A DNA stretch of 64,000 nt from Ustilaginoidea virens. Its lineage: Eukaryota; Ascomycota; Sordariomycetes; Hypocreales; Clavicipitaceae. The notes under the pieces are model-generated. The model saw only the letters and a program-made list of their open reading frames with translations, did no database searches and was not told the origin of the DNA. Position 1 is the stretch's first letter. Each line of letters begins with the position of its first letter. Position numbers and translations under genes: made by a program. Shown piece by piece: positions 49,295 through 60,049 of this stretch. The DNA lies in assembly GCF_000687475.1 (NCBI RefSeq), contig NC_057321.1, positions 2,914,001-2,978,000 on the forward strand. The letters run 5' to 3'.

Positions 49295-49691
49295 CTAATT
49301 GCTTCGTTGGCCGCCCTTGGACTCTCGCAACTCGTCCATCTTGGCTACCCGCTTCTTGAACTCGACGTATTGGCACTTTTCGTAGCTGTGTCTCTCGTCC
49401 TGTCCATTCTTGTTAGAGGCAGCCGCCCATGGCGGACCACATCTTGTTCTTGGCGGGGCCAGGGCCGCACATACCGAGCACTTCCATGGCGCATACCAGG
49501 TCGCTTTTCGGCACTTGTTGAGGGGGATGAGGAGGTGGGCGCAGCTGTCTCTGTAGGCGAGCGGGAGGCGGGCATCGCGCATCTCCTCCCGAGTCGCGGC
49601 TAATGGGGTTAGTTGTGAGCTGGGTGGTTGGGACGGAAAACTGGTTAGGAAATTACGTACGCCGTGTCTCTGTAGGTGTGCCAGAAGCCAT
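49295..49691 (-). CDS. NDUFB7: NADH:ubiquinone oxidoreductase (complex I) B18 subunit, three exons, 86 aa
   Basis: Exons are 49661-49691, 49475-49599 and 49295-49399. Introns are 61 bp (GTACGT, branch ACTAAC, TTAG) and 75 bp (GTATGT, branch CTAAC, ACAG). The protein starts MASGTPTETRPATREEM and shows the twin CX9C motif (C30-x9-C40 and C51-x9-C61) in YRDSCAHLLIPLNKC and CSDERHSYEKC. The C-terminus is basic (FKKRVAKMDELRESKGG). Twin-CX9C folding occurs in the mitochondrial intermembrane space through the Mia40 pathway. This accessory subunit sits on the intermembrane-space face of complex I. Only 172 bp separate the ATG from the LTR of copia B. Confidence 0.93.
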
Positions 49692-49863
49692 TTTATGTTC
49701 AAATGGCTTTAGGGAATTTTGATGACTGCTGGTACGGGATAGGATTGTAACCGTTGTCGAGGCAAGGTCAGAGTTGAGATGGGTGCCTCGAGACTCAGGC
49801 ATCAACCACTATTGTCTGAGTTCAGTATGTGGATAGCGCGACCAAATCTCAACTCTGCCAGAC
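49692..49863 (-). promoter_or_regulatory. Remaining native upstream region of NDUFB7
   Basis: Normal-composition stretch between the start codon and the retrotransposon LTR. It must hold the core promoter unless the LTR supplies it. No TATA box is evident. Confidence 0.45.
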
Positions 49864-50062
49864 TGTCAGAATGCACAGGGAAAATGCGATAATGCTTGAT
49901 TGAAGGAACCAAGTCTCCTTCGAAGAGACTTATGTTCCCAGCTATTTATAGTGGGCAAAGGGGTACCCCTAAGGGCCTACTGATTAAGGGGGAACTTGGC
50001 ACATCCGACCTCGGATATAACCGATATCCATATTATAGATAAGCTAATTTCCCTCTAATACA
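49864..50062 (-). repeat. 3' LTR of copia B
   Basis: 199 bp. Minus-strand ends are TGTATTAGAGGG and CATTCTGACA. The polypurine tract TAAGGGGG (minus, 50063-50070) adjoins it. A TATAAATA box lies on the minus strand at about 49943-49950. Its base composition is much closer to the gene island than to the element interior. The 5' LTR was not found in the window. Confidence 0.7.
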
Positions 50063-53000
50063 CCCCCTTAGGATATGCTTTCTTAAGGATATCCTGCTAT
50101 ATAGCTAAACTAGTGCAAAGCAAAATAATAAATAGAAATATCAATCTACTTAAAACCATTATACGCAAAAATAACAGTGCCCTTGTTGAATAGGCTTCCT
50201 ATATAGGGGTAAATTGGCCCAATAGCATATATATAAAGTAAGAAAATAGTAATAAACCGTAGATTCTATTTTTTCATAGGAAATAAATACAGCTATTAAA
50301 AAGCCCATTTTAATTTAATTTTTTAGGGCGTCTTTTAGTCCTTTTAAGGCTTTGCCTTACTACTAAGATCAATATCATAAGACTATAGTCCGGCGTTATA
50401 GGATCCCTTTAAAACAATAAGCCTAAGCTAGCGGCAGAAGATTTTAAATTTCTAGCCTATTAGGGGCTTTATGAAACCGTTAGCAACTATATCGCCCATT
50501 AGAATCTATATAATATCAATTATTCCTTTCTGAACCTCCTATTGCAGCCAATAATAATAAATATCTATATAATAAAGCCGCGTTATAAGCTTAAAGAATT
50601 CCTCCTTTAATAGGTAAATAGTCTAGATATTATCGTATTGAATTATAGGGATATTAGCATATAATTAGAGCTTAACTTCCTCGTATAATCTCTTAAAGGC
50701 GACGACCTCTTTTGCTGTATAAAATATCGTAAGAAGCTCTACCTTTATTAACGATATCGTAATAATATCCTATTGACTAGATTTATATATAATCGGGCCA
50801 CTAAAGAGCTTAATTATATAGCTCTAACTGCTTTATCGTATTATAATATTATCGGTATAGGAAGCATTAGAAAATGCCTCTATTTCTGCTATATCGGCCT
50901 AGAACTTTACTACGGTATTCTTCTACGCATAGCTATAATTGAGTGCCTTCCTTATAGCTTATAAATAGTTAAGACCTAGATTTTAAAGGAATCTTAATAG
51001 CTACGATCTAATATAGCCTAGTTTAGGCCTTATAATTATAATCGGATATACCAATAAGCCTACTATTAATTAGTATCGCTTTATATCGTGTGGTTTAGCT
51101 ATCCTATTAAATGCCTTAAGTCTTATAGTATATAGTAGGTACTCCGGAAGGCAGTCTTTAGTATCGTTAAATGCAGTAAGGTTATATTTTATCGCCAGCT
51201 TATCGAAATAAGCCCTCTATATAAGCTATAACTTTCTAGCTATACGGTTGCGAATAACCTTAATTACTAGGAACTACTATAGCTCGCCGAGATCTTTAAT
51301 TTTAAATGCTGCTATTAATACCATATAGAACGATTTAAATGCCTCTATTTATAACTTATAATAAAGCACGATTAGGTTATTAATATAGAAGAACACAATA
51401 AGGAAGCTATTAATAAAGATATAGGGGTCCTTGCAGACCTATTTAAAGCCTTATTATAATAGGAATTGTAATAACTTTTTAAACTATAGTAGCAGAGACC
51501 TTCGAAGCCCGTATAGGGCACGCAATAACCTAATAAATATAAAACTATTGTGAAATCTATTAGGTTGTTTGCAATAGATGGTCTCGTCAAATAGTGCATT
51601 AAGAAAAGCCGTAATAAAGTTATATTAGTGCATTTCCAGGTTAAAGAAGCATATTAACGCTATAAGAAGCCGAAATATATATGCTACAAACGCTATTGCC
51701 TAGGTATCACGAAGATTATAGGGTTATTAATTACTATAAACGTATAATCGTGCTTTATAACCGGTGAGATACCTATCTTAGTTTTATTTATAGGCAAATA
51801 CCTACTTTAGGTCTAATAGCTTAATCTAAAGGTCGATGAATAAATTATTATATTAAATAATATACTTAATCTCCCTATTTATGATCTTCGAATATTCTTC
51901 TTTCGCAGTAGTAATAAATTCCTTACGTTTAGGGTGCTTTCTAAGCTCCCTTTATATTACCATCTCTTTAGGCATATTCGTAATATATAGTGCTTCTATT
52001 ATAGCTAAAGGCTTTATAATAAAAGCTGCGAAAATATTATAAGCATTTTCTTTAAGCTTTATAAAGAATATATTATTAAGGGAAGTGATCGGCTCGAGTT
52101 AATTATTAGGTTTAGGCGAAAATAGTAAAGATAGTAGTATCGCTTAAGCGATAGCTTCTTTAGGGAAATCTATAACCTTAAGATCAATTTCTATTAGTTA
52201 AAGGGCATTATTAGTGGCTTTATTTTATGCCTCTAGTGCCTATTTAATAATAGGATCGTTAGTAAAGATATTTTCAATTGAATTCCTAAATAATATAAGT
52301 TTAAAATCGTTAATAATAAGTATTTCTTTAATATTACCGATAAGGCTATTTAGGGCCTCCTTCTATTATTCAGAAATCGGTAAATAGCGTTTATTTTAAT
52401 AAAAAACGGTCTTATCAAATATAATATGGCTAGAATTAAACTAATAGCTTCTTTTTAATAAAGGCACCTAAATTAGGTACTAAATAGTCGAGATATAGCC
52501 TACTAAATACCCAATATAAGCTTTTTAATTGAGCTTTAGACCTTTTTGCAATATCCTATCGTAAGTTATTATAAAAGCCTTATATCTATAGGCGTAGAAA
52601 TAATAAATTTATAGATAAATATCTACCAGTAGATATTTTTAGGCGGGCTTATTTTCATAGAGCTAAAGTTGAAGTATTTAAAAAGGTGACTTCTAATTAT
52701 TGTAAGGTCTTTCTGACTTCCTAGGGCTTTAATTTAGTAAATATACCGCTACTTTGGCTATAATAGGCTATAACTCCTTAGGAAAGCCTACTTATATATT
52801 AAGAAGGGCTATCTTTATCTTTAATACCCCCCTAAAATGTTTAGTATAACCATTCTAATATTAATAATTAGGGCTCGAATTTCGAATTATAATGCCTTTC
52901 TGCTTAGCTTCTTCCCGACCATTATTAGTCTAAAGCGCCGTTTCGTTATTAGAAATAACTATCGCGATTACTATATTATATAAGTGTAAAACTCAATTCT

Positions 53001-53279
53001 TAAAGATTAGCTAGTATTTAGGTAGGTCGGTCTTTCTAGGTATTATAAAAATATATTTTATTCCTATGAATCGGCAGGTAAATAACGCTATATATTTATT
53101 ACCGTTAAAAGTAGTAGCTTATAGAAATAGATCAAAAGAGACTACTTTAAAGGGTTCCTAAGGCATTAAGAGCTTATAAGGTGACTATAATATCTACTTT
53201 ACGATTTTTATATTGCTATAAACCTTATAATTTAAAGCTTCTTTTTCCTTAGGTATCTGCAATATATCCTTAAAAATAC
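50063..53279 (-). pseudogene. Copia B: integrase, reverse transcriptase, RNase H (RIP-destroyed)
   Basis: Minus-strand reading gives the integrase core (about 52.5-53.2 kb, D in VVSFDLFL). Reverse transcriptase follows: ALYGL near 51.5 kb, then the active site at 51376-51387 reading Y-I-N-N instead of Y-V-D-D. The end of pol (about 50.40-50.48 kb) reads like GFIKPLIG-stop-KF. All three codons changed at the active site are G-to-A (GTT to ATT, GAT to AAT, GAC to AAC). TAG/TAA stops are very dense. The gag end is missing because a junction with an LTR lies at 53280. Confidence 0.82.
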
Positions 53280-54054
53280 TGTTAAAATCCTATAGTAGCC
53301 TACTAGGCTGCTGGCCTAATGCCCTACTGGTCTACTAACCTTCTGGCCTTTATACCGCCTCTTGGACTTATGGTAGTCTTACCTTAGGCCTTTGCCTTTT
53401 ACCTTAAGAATTTTCAGTGGATTATTTACTGTATATCAAGTAAGGTAGGCCTTGTTAAAAAGGTGTGGCATTGCTAAATTAGCGTGGTAGCCCATTAGCG
53501 TGGTGGCGGCCTACTAGTGTGGTGGCTAGTCCACTAGTGTGGTGGCTAGTCCACTAGTGTGGTGGCTAGTCCACTAGTGTGGTAGTTAGTCACTAGCGTG
53601 GTGGTTAGTCACTAGCGTGGTGGCTAATTACTAGTGCGGTGGTTAGGGTGGTTGGAAAGGCTGGATATAGTGGGGCTGCTGACGTATCATATACGTGGCA
53701 TAGTGAGTATTACGGGAAGCTTTCTTATTGGCTATCCTGGATGCCTGGGCCCACCCCTCCTTCGTGTATATATAGGATAGCTTTCCCCCTTCTTTCTAGA
53801 TAGTAGAAGGGCAGCACAATCGAGTCTGTTAATGCACTATATGCCTCTTAACTTCTTACCTTCCCTGCGTTTTCTGGTTATCTTATATTTGCCTTGCCTT
53901 TACACTTGCCCTGCTTTATAGCACTTGTATAGTCTTAGGACTTGGCGAAAAATCTAGTATTATACTAAGATTAGTTTACAGGTCGCAGACAGTCTCGTGC
54001 CATCTAGCTAGCTAGTAAGGCTCTGCTTTTATAGTGACCTTGAGAATTGCAATA
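53280..54054 (+). repeat. R2-type LTR (plus), possible recombination junction
   Basis: Starts TGTTAAAATCC and ends ATTGCAATA. It is related to the R LTR but with a different internal array: 20-bp CCACTAGTGTGGTGGCTAGT units at about 53500-53650. The left flank is copia B and the right flank is chromovirus G3. The flanks AATAC and ATATG do not form a clean 5-bp duplication. Confidence 0.8.
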
Positions 54055-55158
54055 ATATGCCTTATAAATGCCGAATAGAACTATATAATTTACAATAAGG
54101 AGCTTCTTACTATTATCTCTTATCTTAAGGTATAATTAGCTAAATTCTAATTAGTAGCCTCCCTATTTACTATTCTTATAGACTATAAGAATCTAAAGTA
54201 TTTTACTCGACTCTATAAAATATTAAAATAGTAGGCCTAATAGGCTAAAATATTAGCATTCTTTAATTTCTATCTCTAGTATAAGCCAAGGTCGCAGGCT
54301 TAATGCCCTAATGCCCTATCTCAATAAGAATAAAAAGCCAGTAGCATAATATTAAAGATTAGCTAGATTTTAAAACCGCTATTGATCTTAATACTCTATC
54401 TAGATCTAATTACTAAACTAGTTTTTATAGCTATACCTTTAGGGTTAAGCTTACTTAATAGCTTATGCATTTTCGCTAACTCCTACCTTTAGACATTTTA
54501 GGATCAGGCTATTACTAAAGATAAAATATATTAAGCACGCTAGATAGTAGTAGTAATAGGCAAAAAACGCTTCCTAACTAAGGCTTTAATAAAAGAATAG
54601 ATTATAAATTACTCTTTAAATATATATAATGCGCTTCTCTACCGGGGGCGGATATAACTCCCTTCTTTTAAACCCCTAACTACTACAGTTATATAGCGCT
54701 ACTATAAATTACCTACTGCAGGCTATCTAGGGAAGAATACTATATTCTAATTATTATATTGCGACTATTACTTTAATAATATATCTTTAGCGATAGCAAA
54801 ATATATCCAGAATTGCTAATACTGCGGGGCATATAAGAGCCGATAATTGCGCTAAGGCCTACTACAGCTATTATCTATTTTAGACCGATTTTAGTCGCAG
54901 ATTTCTATTAATTTTATAATAGATCTTGCTATATATAATATATCTAACCCGCAATTCCTTATAGTTATTACTAATTGCCTATTAAAGTATATCTAGCTTA
55001 AGGCAATATACTTTATAAAAGTAGAAGACTATATAGAATGGTTCTAATAGTACTAATAGTATTTCTATAGGTTCCCTAAAGAAATTATTAGCAACTAAAG
55101 GTCTAACTAGGTAGGATAATTTTAGACTATACTTTATAATTTAGTTAAGACTAAATAA

Positions 55159-55740
55159 TGTAACGAAGTGGCCCAATTGGGCCCTAAGCGGGTGTCTGCG
55201 CACATCGCCAGGTAAAAACCTACTCTTCTGCCTGACCGTTAGACCAGACAAAAGAGTACGTATTGTACCAAGTTACCATACTTAGTACAATTAACACCTA
55301 TATCCCCTTGGCACTATACTGCGCGCATACTCGAGCTTGCCCTTAGTATGATACGGGCGTAGCCCGAATCCTTGACATAGCTCCCCTCTCTGCAGCCGGC
55401 CATATGATACCACGCACCCCCTAGAGGCTAGTAGCATGTCCTCTGTAAGCCCAGATAAGGAGCCCGCTGCACGCACCACATACGGGATTCGAACCTGTGA
55501 CCTTGGGTAACTTGGTACAAATGTAACGAAGTAGCCCAATTGGGCCCTAAGCGGGTATCTGCGCACATCGCCAGGTAAAAACCTACTCTTCTGCCTGACC
55601 GTTAGACCAGACAAAAGAGTACGTATTGTACCAAGTTACCATACTTGGTACAATTGACACCTATATCCCCTTGGCACTATGCTGCGCGCATACTCGAGCT
55701 TGCCCTTAGCATGATACGGGCGTAGCCCGAATCCTTGACA
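55159..55740 (-). mobile_element. TRIM-like non-autonomous LTR element (582 bp)
   Basis: Two 219-bp direct repeats (55159-55377 and 55522-55740), TGTAACGAAGT to ATCCTTGACA, enclose only 144 bp. TSD AATAA is perfect (55154-55158 and 55741-55745). A purine tract on the minus strand next to the left repeat (GAGAGGGGAGCTA) suggests minus orientation. It encodes no protein. The repeats differ at about six sites, all transitions. Confidence 0.85.
55480..55500 (-). other. tRNA T-arm-like segment with Pol III B-box
   Basis: The minus strand reads GGTTCGAATCC (55485-55495) within ACAGG-TTCGAAT-CCCGT. It is preceded by an AGGTC-like variable loop. This is the 3' part of a tRNA, on the element's sense strand, so it is not a primer site. 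No A-box or full cloverleaf could be built. Confidence 0.55.
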
Positions 55741-56483
55741 AATAACTCCTTTTGACTATATATTACCCCTAGACTAATAGCAGTATAGAATAGATAAACT
55801 AAAAGGTCTAAGCTATCTTATATATTATAGTCTCTTTTAACCAATATAATTAGCTAAAACACCTTATAGTATGCTAACTAGCGTTAAATAACCGGATATT
55901 ATTAGTAACCGGTTTTAATCCTAACCGGCTCCTTAATAGATTTAATATTCTAATAGTTATATCGCCTTTAGATATAATACTAAATTTAATAATCCCGAAA
56001 AAGCGGGCTGCCTTATTTTTAGCTACCTTCTATAAAAAATAGGAAGTAGCCTAAGCCGTTATCGCCTTTATATAATAGTAATAGTAAGACGCAACTAACT
56101 ATTCGCGCCGCCTAATAGAACGTTTTTAAGTTAGGGATCGGGTATAGCTTACCTTATATAATATTAAGATAAACTAGCCTTATAAAAAGCTTAATTAGGT
56201 CTCGGTAAAGTATATAATTATAGCTATACTATTTCCGCTTAATATTCGATTTAATATCCTATAGGGTATTTACCTAATTTTCTATATTAATTTAATTAAA
56301 TAAGCGGCCTCTAATTTACTTCTAAATTAAAAGCTAATTAATATATAACTTAATCCCCTACTCGTACTACCCTAGGACTTTAATCGGCTATATAAGGAAT
56401 ATAAAGTAGAAGAAATTTTAGCTATAAAGAATACTTAAAGTTAAAAACGGAACTATAATATACTTATTAAATAGAAAGAATAT

Positions 56484-57214
56484 TATTGCAATTCTCAAGG
56501 TCACTATAAAGCAAAGCCTTACTAGCTAGCTAGATGGCACGAGACTGTCTGCGACCTGTGAACTAATCTTAGTATGATACTAGATTTTTCACCAAGTCCT
56601 AAGACTATACAAGTGCTATAAAGCAGGGCAAGTGTAAAGGCAAGGCAAATATAAGATAACCAGAAAACGCAGGGAAGGTAAGAAGTTAAGAGGCATATAG
56701 TGCATTAACAGACTCGATTGTGCTGCCCTTCTACTATCTAGAAAGAAGGGGGAAAGCTATCCTATATATACACAAAGAAGGGGTGGGCCCAGGCATCCAA
56801 GGTAGCCAGTAAGAAGGCTCCCCGTAATGCTCACTCGCCACGTATACAATACGTCAGCAGCCCCACTATATCCGGCCTTTCCAACCACCCTAACCACCGC
56901 ACTAGTAATTAGCCACTACGCTAGTGGACTAACCACCACGCTAGTAGACTAGCCACCACACTAGTAGGCCGCCACCACGCTAGTGGACCACCACGCTAAT
57001 TTAGCAATGCCACACCTTTTTAACAAGGCCTACCTTAAGGCCTACCTTACTTGATATACAGTAAATAATCCACTGAAAATCCTTAAGGTAAAAGGCAAAG
57101 GCCTAAGGTCGGTAGGACTACCGTAAGTCCAAGAGGCGGTATAAGGGCCAGAAGGTCAGTAAGCCAGTAGGGCATTAGGCCAGCAGCCTAGTAGGCTACT
57201 ATAGGATTTTAACA
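56484..57214 (-). repeat. Solo R2-type LTR, inverse orientation
   Basis: TATTGCAATTC to GGATTTTAACA, flanked by perfect TSD AATAT (56479-56483 and 57215-57219). It lies inside the chromodomain of G3 and carries the inverse of the CTAGTGTGGTGG array (about 56890-57000). Confidence 0.88.
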
Positions 57215-57653
57215 AATATAATTTACCTATATAAGAACCTCTAAAGAACTTCTTAGAGATAATAGTATAAAAGGCATTTAAGGCTAAATAGGGGGATATT
57301 TAGATATATAATAGACCTATATAGCCTTAGGATCGGATTTTAGACCTATAACCTTAATATCATCTAATAATATAAAAAAAAAATTAATCTTTTTCTTTTT
57401 TAGTAAAGCAATCTAGTAAATTTTAGTATTTATCTTTTATTTCTTAGCAATTTTAGCCTTATTCTTATATTCTTAATTCCTACTATTTTTATTATTTTTA
57501 CCTTTATTAGTATTCCCTTACCCTTCTATAAGATTTAATAAGGGGGCATATAGGAGAAAGGGGGGGACTATAGGATAGTAAGGCAGGAAAGATAGCGGTA
57601 GTATTGGCGGTATAATTAGTAGATACTAACTCGGCCTAATATAGCCTAAATAC

Positions 57654-57897
57654 TGTAACGGACTAGCCCTAGGGCGGCTGCGAATAGGCGTTAGTGATAT
57701 ATATTAAATAGACTAAAGAGGAAGGAAAAGGATCTAAATAGGAACCTTCTATCTAGTCTATTTATATCCCGATTATAACACGTATTAGAGTCCTAATATA
57801 GTCCCGTAACTCTGTCTATTGCCCTTCTTAGGCTAGACGCGGGCGCAGCCCGAGTCCTAGCCATATTATAGCATAGGCATAGCCCGAGCCTGTAATA
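57654..57897 (-). repeat. 3' LTR of chromovirus G2
   Basis: 244 bp. Read on the minus strand it starts TATTACAGGCTCGGGC and ends TCCGTTACA. It shares CCCTAGGGC and CGAATAGGCGTT with the G LTR, so the families are related. Confidence 0.8.
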
Positions 57898-58334
57898 TAC
57901 CCCCCTCCTCCTCTTTAGAGGCAGAAGAATAAACTATCCGATATTATCCCCTGCATATATTGCCCCCCAATTAAAACTTCTTATAGCCCTTAAAAATAAC
58001 CTTAATTAGATATATAGGATAATAATCGGGCGTATAGATATGCCAATATATAACCGATGTGAATATAGCGGGGGCTAGAGTCGGTATGCTTTAGGCAGAC
58101 GTAATAGAATCTTATCGAAGCCGGTTATAATGCTATCAGCTGGAAGGAACCGTATTATAGCTATCGTAAAGCAGAAAAATTTTATCGCTAGTTATTAGTT
58201 GGAAATCCATCTATATTAAGGCTTCTTCCTTTATCTACTTCTCTTTTATACTTCTTTCTCCCTTTTTCCGTCCCTATGCCTACCGTCACTAAGGCTATTA
58301 TTCCTAATAGTAAGTCTATAGTATTACTACTATC

Positions 58335-59470
58335 GTGAGAATTATCCCTACTAATAGAGTTACGCTATTAAAAGTTCCTAAATTATTTATATCGGGTCTA
58401 TATAGTAAATCGTCTGATACTAATAGGTATTTAGGTCCCCCCCTCATTTGCTATTACGTTAGATTCATCGCTATATTATCTAAAAGACTAATAGATAGGA
58501 ATACGCCTATTGCCTAAGACCCTCTTATAACCTTATTAGGTCTATCCTAAGCATTTGCTAAAGGCTCTAGAAGTACTAAGCGCGGAGAAGGTTCCTAATT
58601 AGAAATGCTATTGCGGCTACTATAGTCTATACCTTCCTTAGGATAATTATATATTTCCCTCCCTAGCTTTAAGCTTATTATTATTTCTAACGATAATAAG
58701 AGTCTAATAGAGCCTTTATCGCCTAATATAGGAGCCCTATTATCGCCCTTTCGTTCTCCCGCCCTTTTTTATATAAAAGTCCTATCGTCGATAGGGGTAA
58801 TATTAATAAAAGCTTCTTCTTTAACGGCTATTACCCCTAAGACCCTATCTAGAATAATATTAGCTCCCTTTTCGTCTATTATTACGCTTTAGACCCCTTT
58901 ACGCGCTAGGAAAATACCGCCCTTACCTACTATTAGATTATTATATTAGCGGTTATAGAAAAAGTATGCTATAAGAGAGTTCCTTATCTAGGGGGATTCT
59001 AAAGGATTAAGTACTAATAATATTAAGGAGGTAAAGTATGCCTATATCGCCTATACGTAATATACTATAGATACCGGAGAATATATCGTCTATATATAGT
59101 CTAGTCGCTCTTAGGCTTATATTCGATACCATTAGAAACATAAGATGTATATCTAGTGTAAGTATATAATATCGATAAATCCCTAACTGCAGCGGGTAAT
59201 AAAGTATATCGTCCGTATAGTATAAAAGAAATAAAATATTAAGGAGGCTGCCCGTCTAAAAGTAGGAGATATCCTAAGCCGAAAGGCCTATCTTCGCCCT
59301 AAGTTTAATATACTATATCATCAATAGGATAAATTATAGGCTATAGCGTAAGAGTATACTATAATAGCCCTTTCCGTATATACCCTAGCTACTAATATAG
59401 GCGGGTCGACTCCTACTGCGCCTATAACAACTCTTATTCCCTCTATTTTAACTACCAGGTCCTAATAGGC
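58335..59470 (+). pseudogene. Antisense reading frame in the 3' region of G2
   Basis: One frame, opposite to gag-pol, stays in register for about 380 codons. It is broken only by TAG and TAA; I saw no TGA and no frameshift. The segment around 59040-59240 is rich in Tyr and stops at spacings that suggest former Cys and Gln codons (TGT to TAT, CAG to TAG), for example DTGEYIVYI and YIRYH then KHKMYI. No known domain is recognised. Start and end are uncertain. Confidence 0.5.
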
Positions 59471-60049
59471 TGGCAGCAACTCTATAGCGCCTATTATATA
59501 ACTACTTGCGGAGTAACGGTAAGATATATAGATTATAGTAGAAGCGATAACTAATTTCGCGTATTAGGTTACCCCTATTATGCCTACGCCTTATACTCTG
59601 CCTACTTCCCTTTAGTTAGTATCCTCCCTATATACTAATATAGCCTTACCTTAGGCTTTTATACCGACGACTGCGCCGCTAGCTAAGGCCGGTTCTATTA
59701 CTATTAGCCTAATATTATAAGTATATCCCTTTAGACCTATTATACCCTATTATAGGTATGCAAGCTATATTATTCCTAATTAGTATCCGCCTATTATACC
59801 GCCGATGCCGCTGCCGCCTTTTCTGCCCTATTATATAATAGTCCCCCCCCTTCCCCTATATACCCCCCCGCCGAATCCTATAGGAGGGCAAAGGAATGCC
59901 GATAAAGGTAAAGGTAATAGGGGGAGCGGGAATTAATAAATATAAGAATAGGGCCGGAGTTACTAAAAATAAAAAATAAATACTAAAACTTACTAAATTA
60001 TTTAGCTAAAAAAGAAAAAGATTAGTTTTTTTTTTTTTTTTTTTAGATG

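Larger units (their letters stand above)
54055..57653 (+). pseudogene. Chromovirus G3 remnant: RNase H, integrase, chromodomain, 3' region
   Basis: Starts within RNase H (about 54062), then the HHCC and integrase core at 54.6-55.15 kb. The TRIM-like element interrupts at 55159-55745. The integrase C-terminus follows, and a chromodomain split by a solo LTR: ILAIKN at 56.4 kb, then NLPI-stop-EPLKNF at 57.22-57.30 kb. 57371-57653 matches the inverse of 59735-59990, so G3 and G2 are one family. G2 cuts it at 57653. Confidence 0.8.

Noticed and set aside
55480..55521. Complete tRNA gene
   Set aside because: Only the T-arm and part of the variable loop are present; no D-arm, anticodon arm or paired acceptor stem was found.
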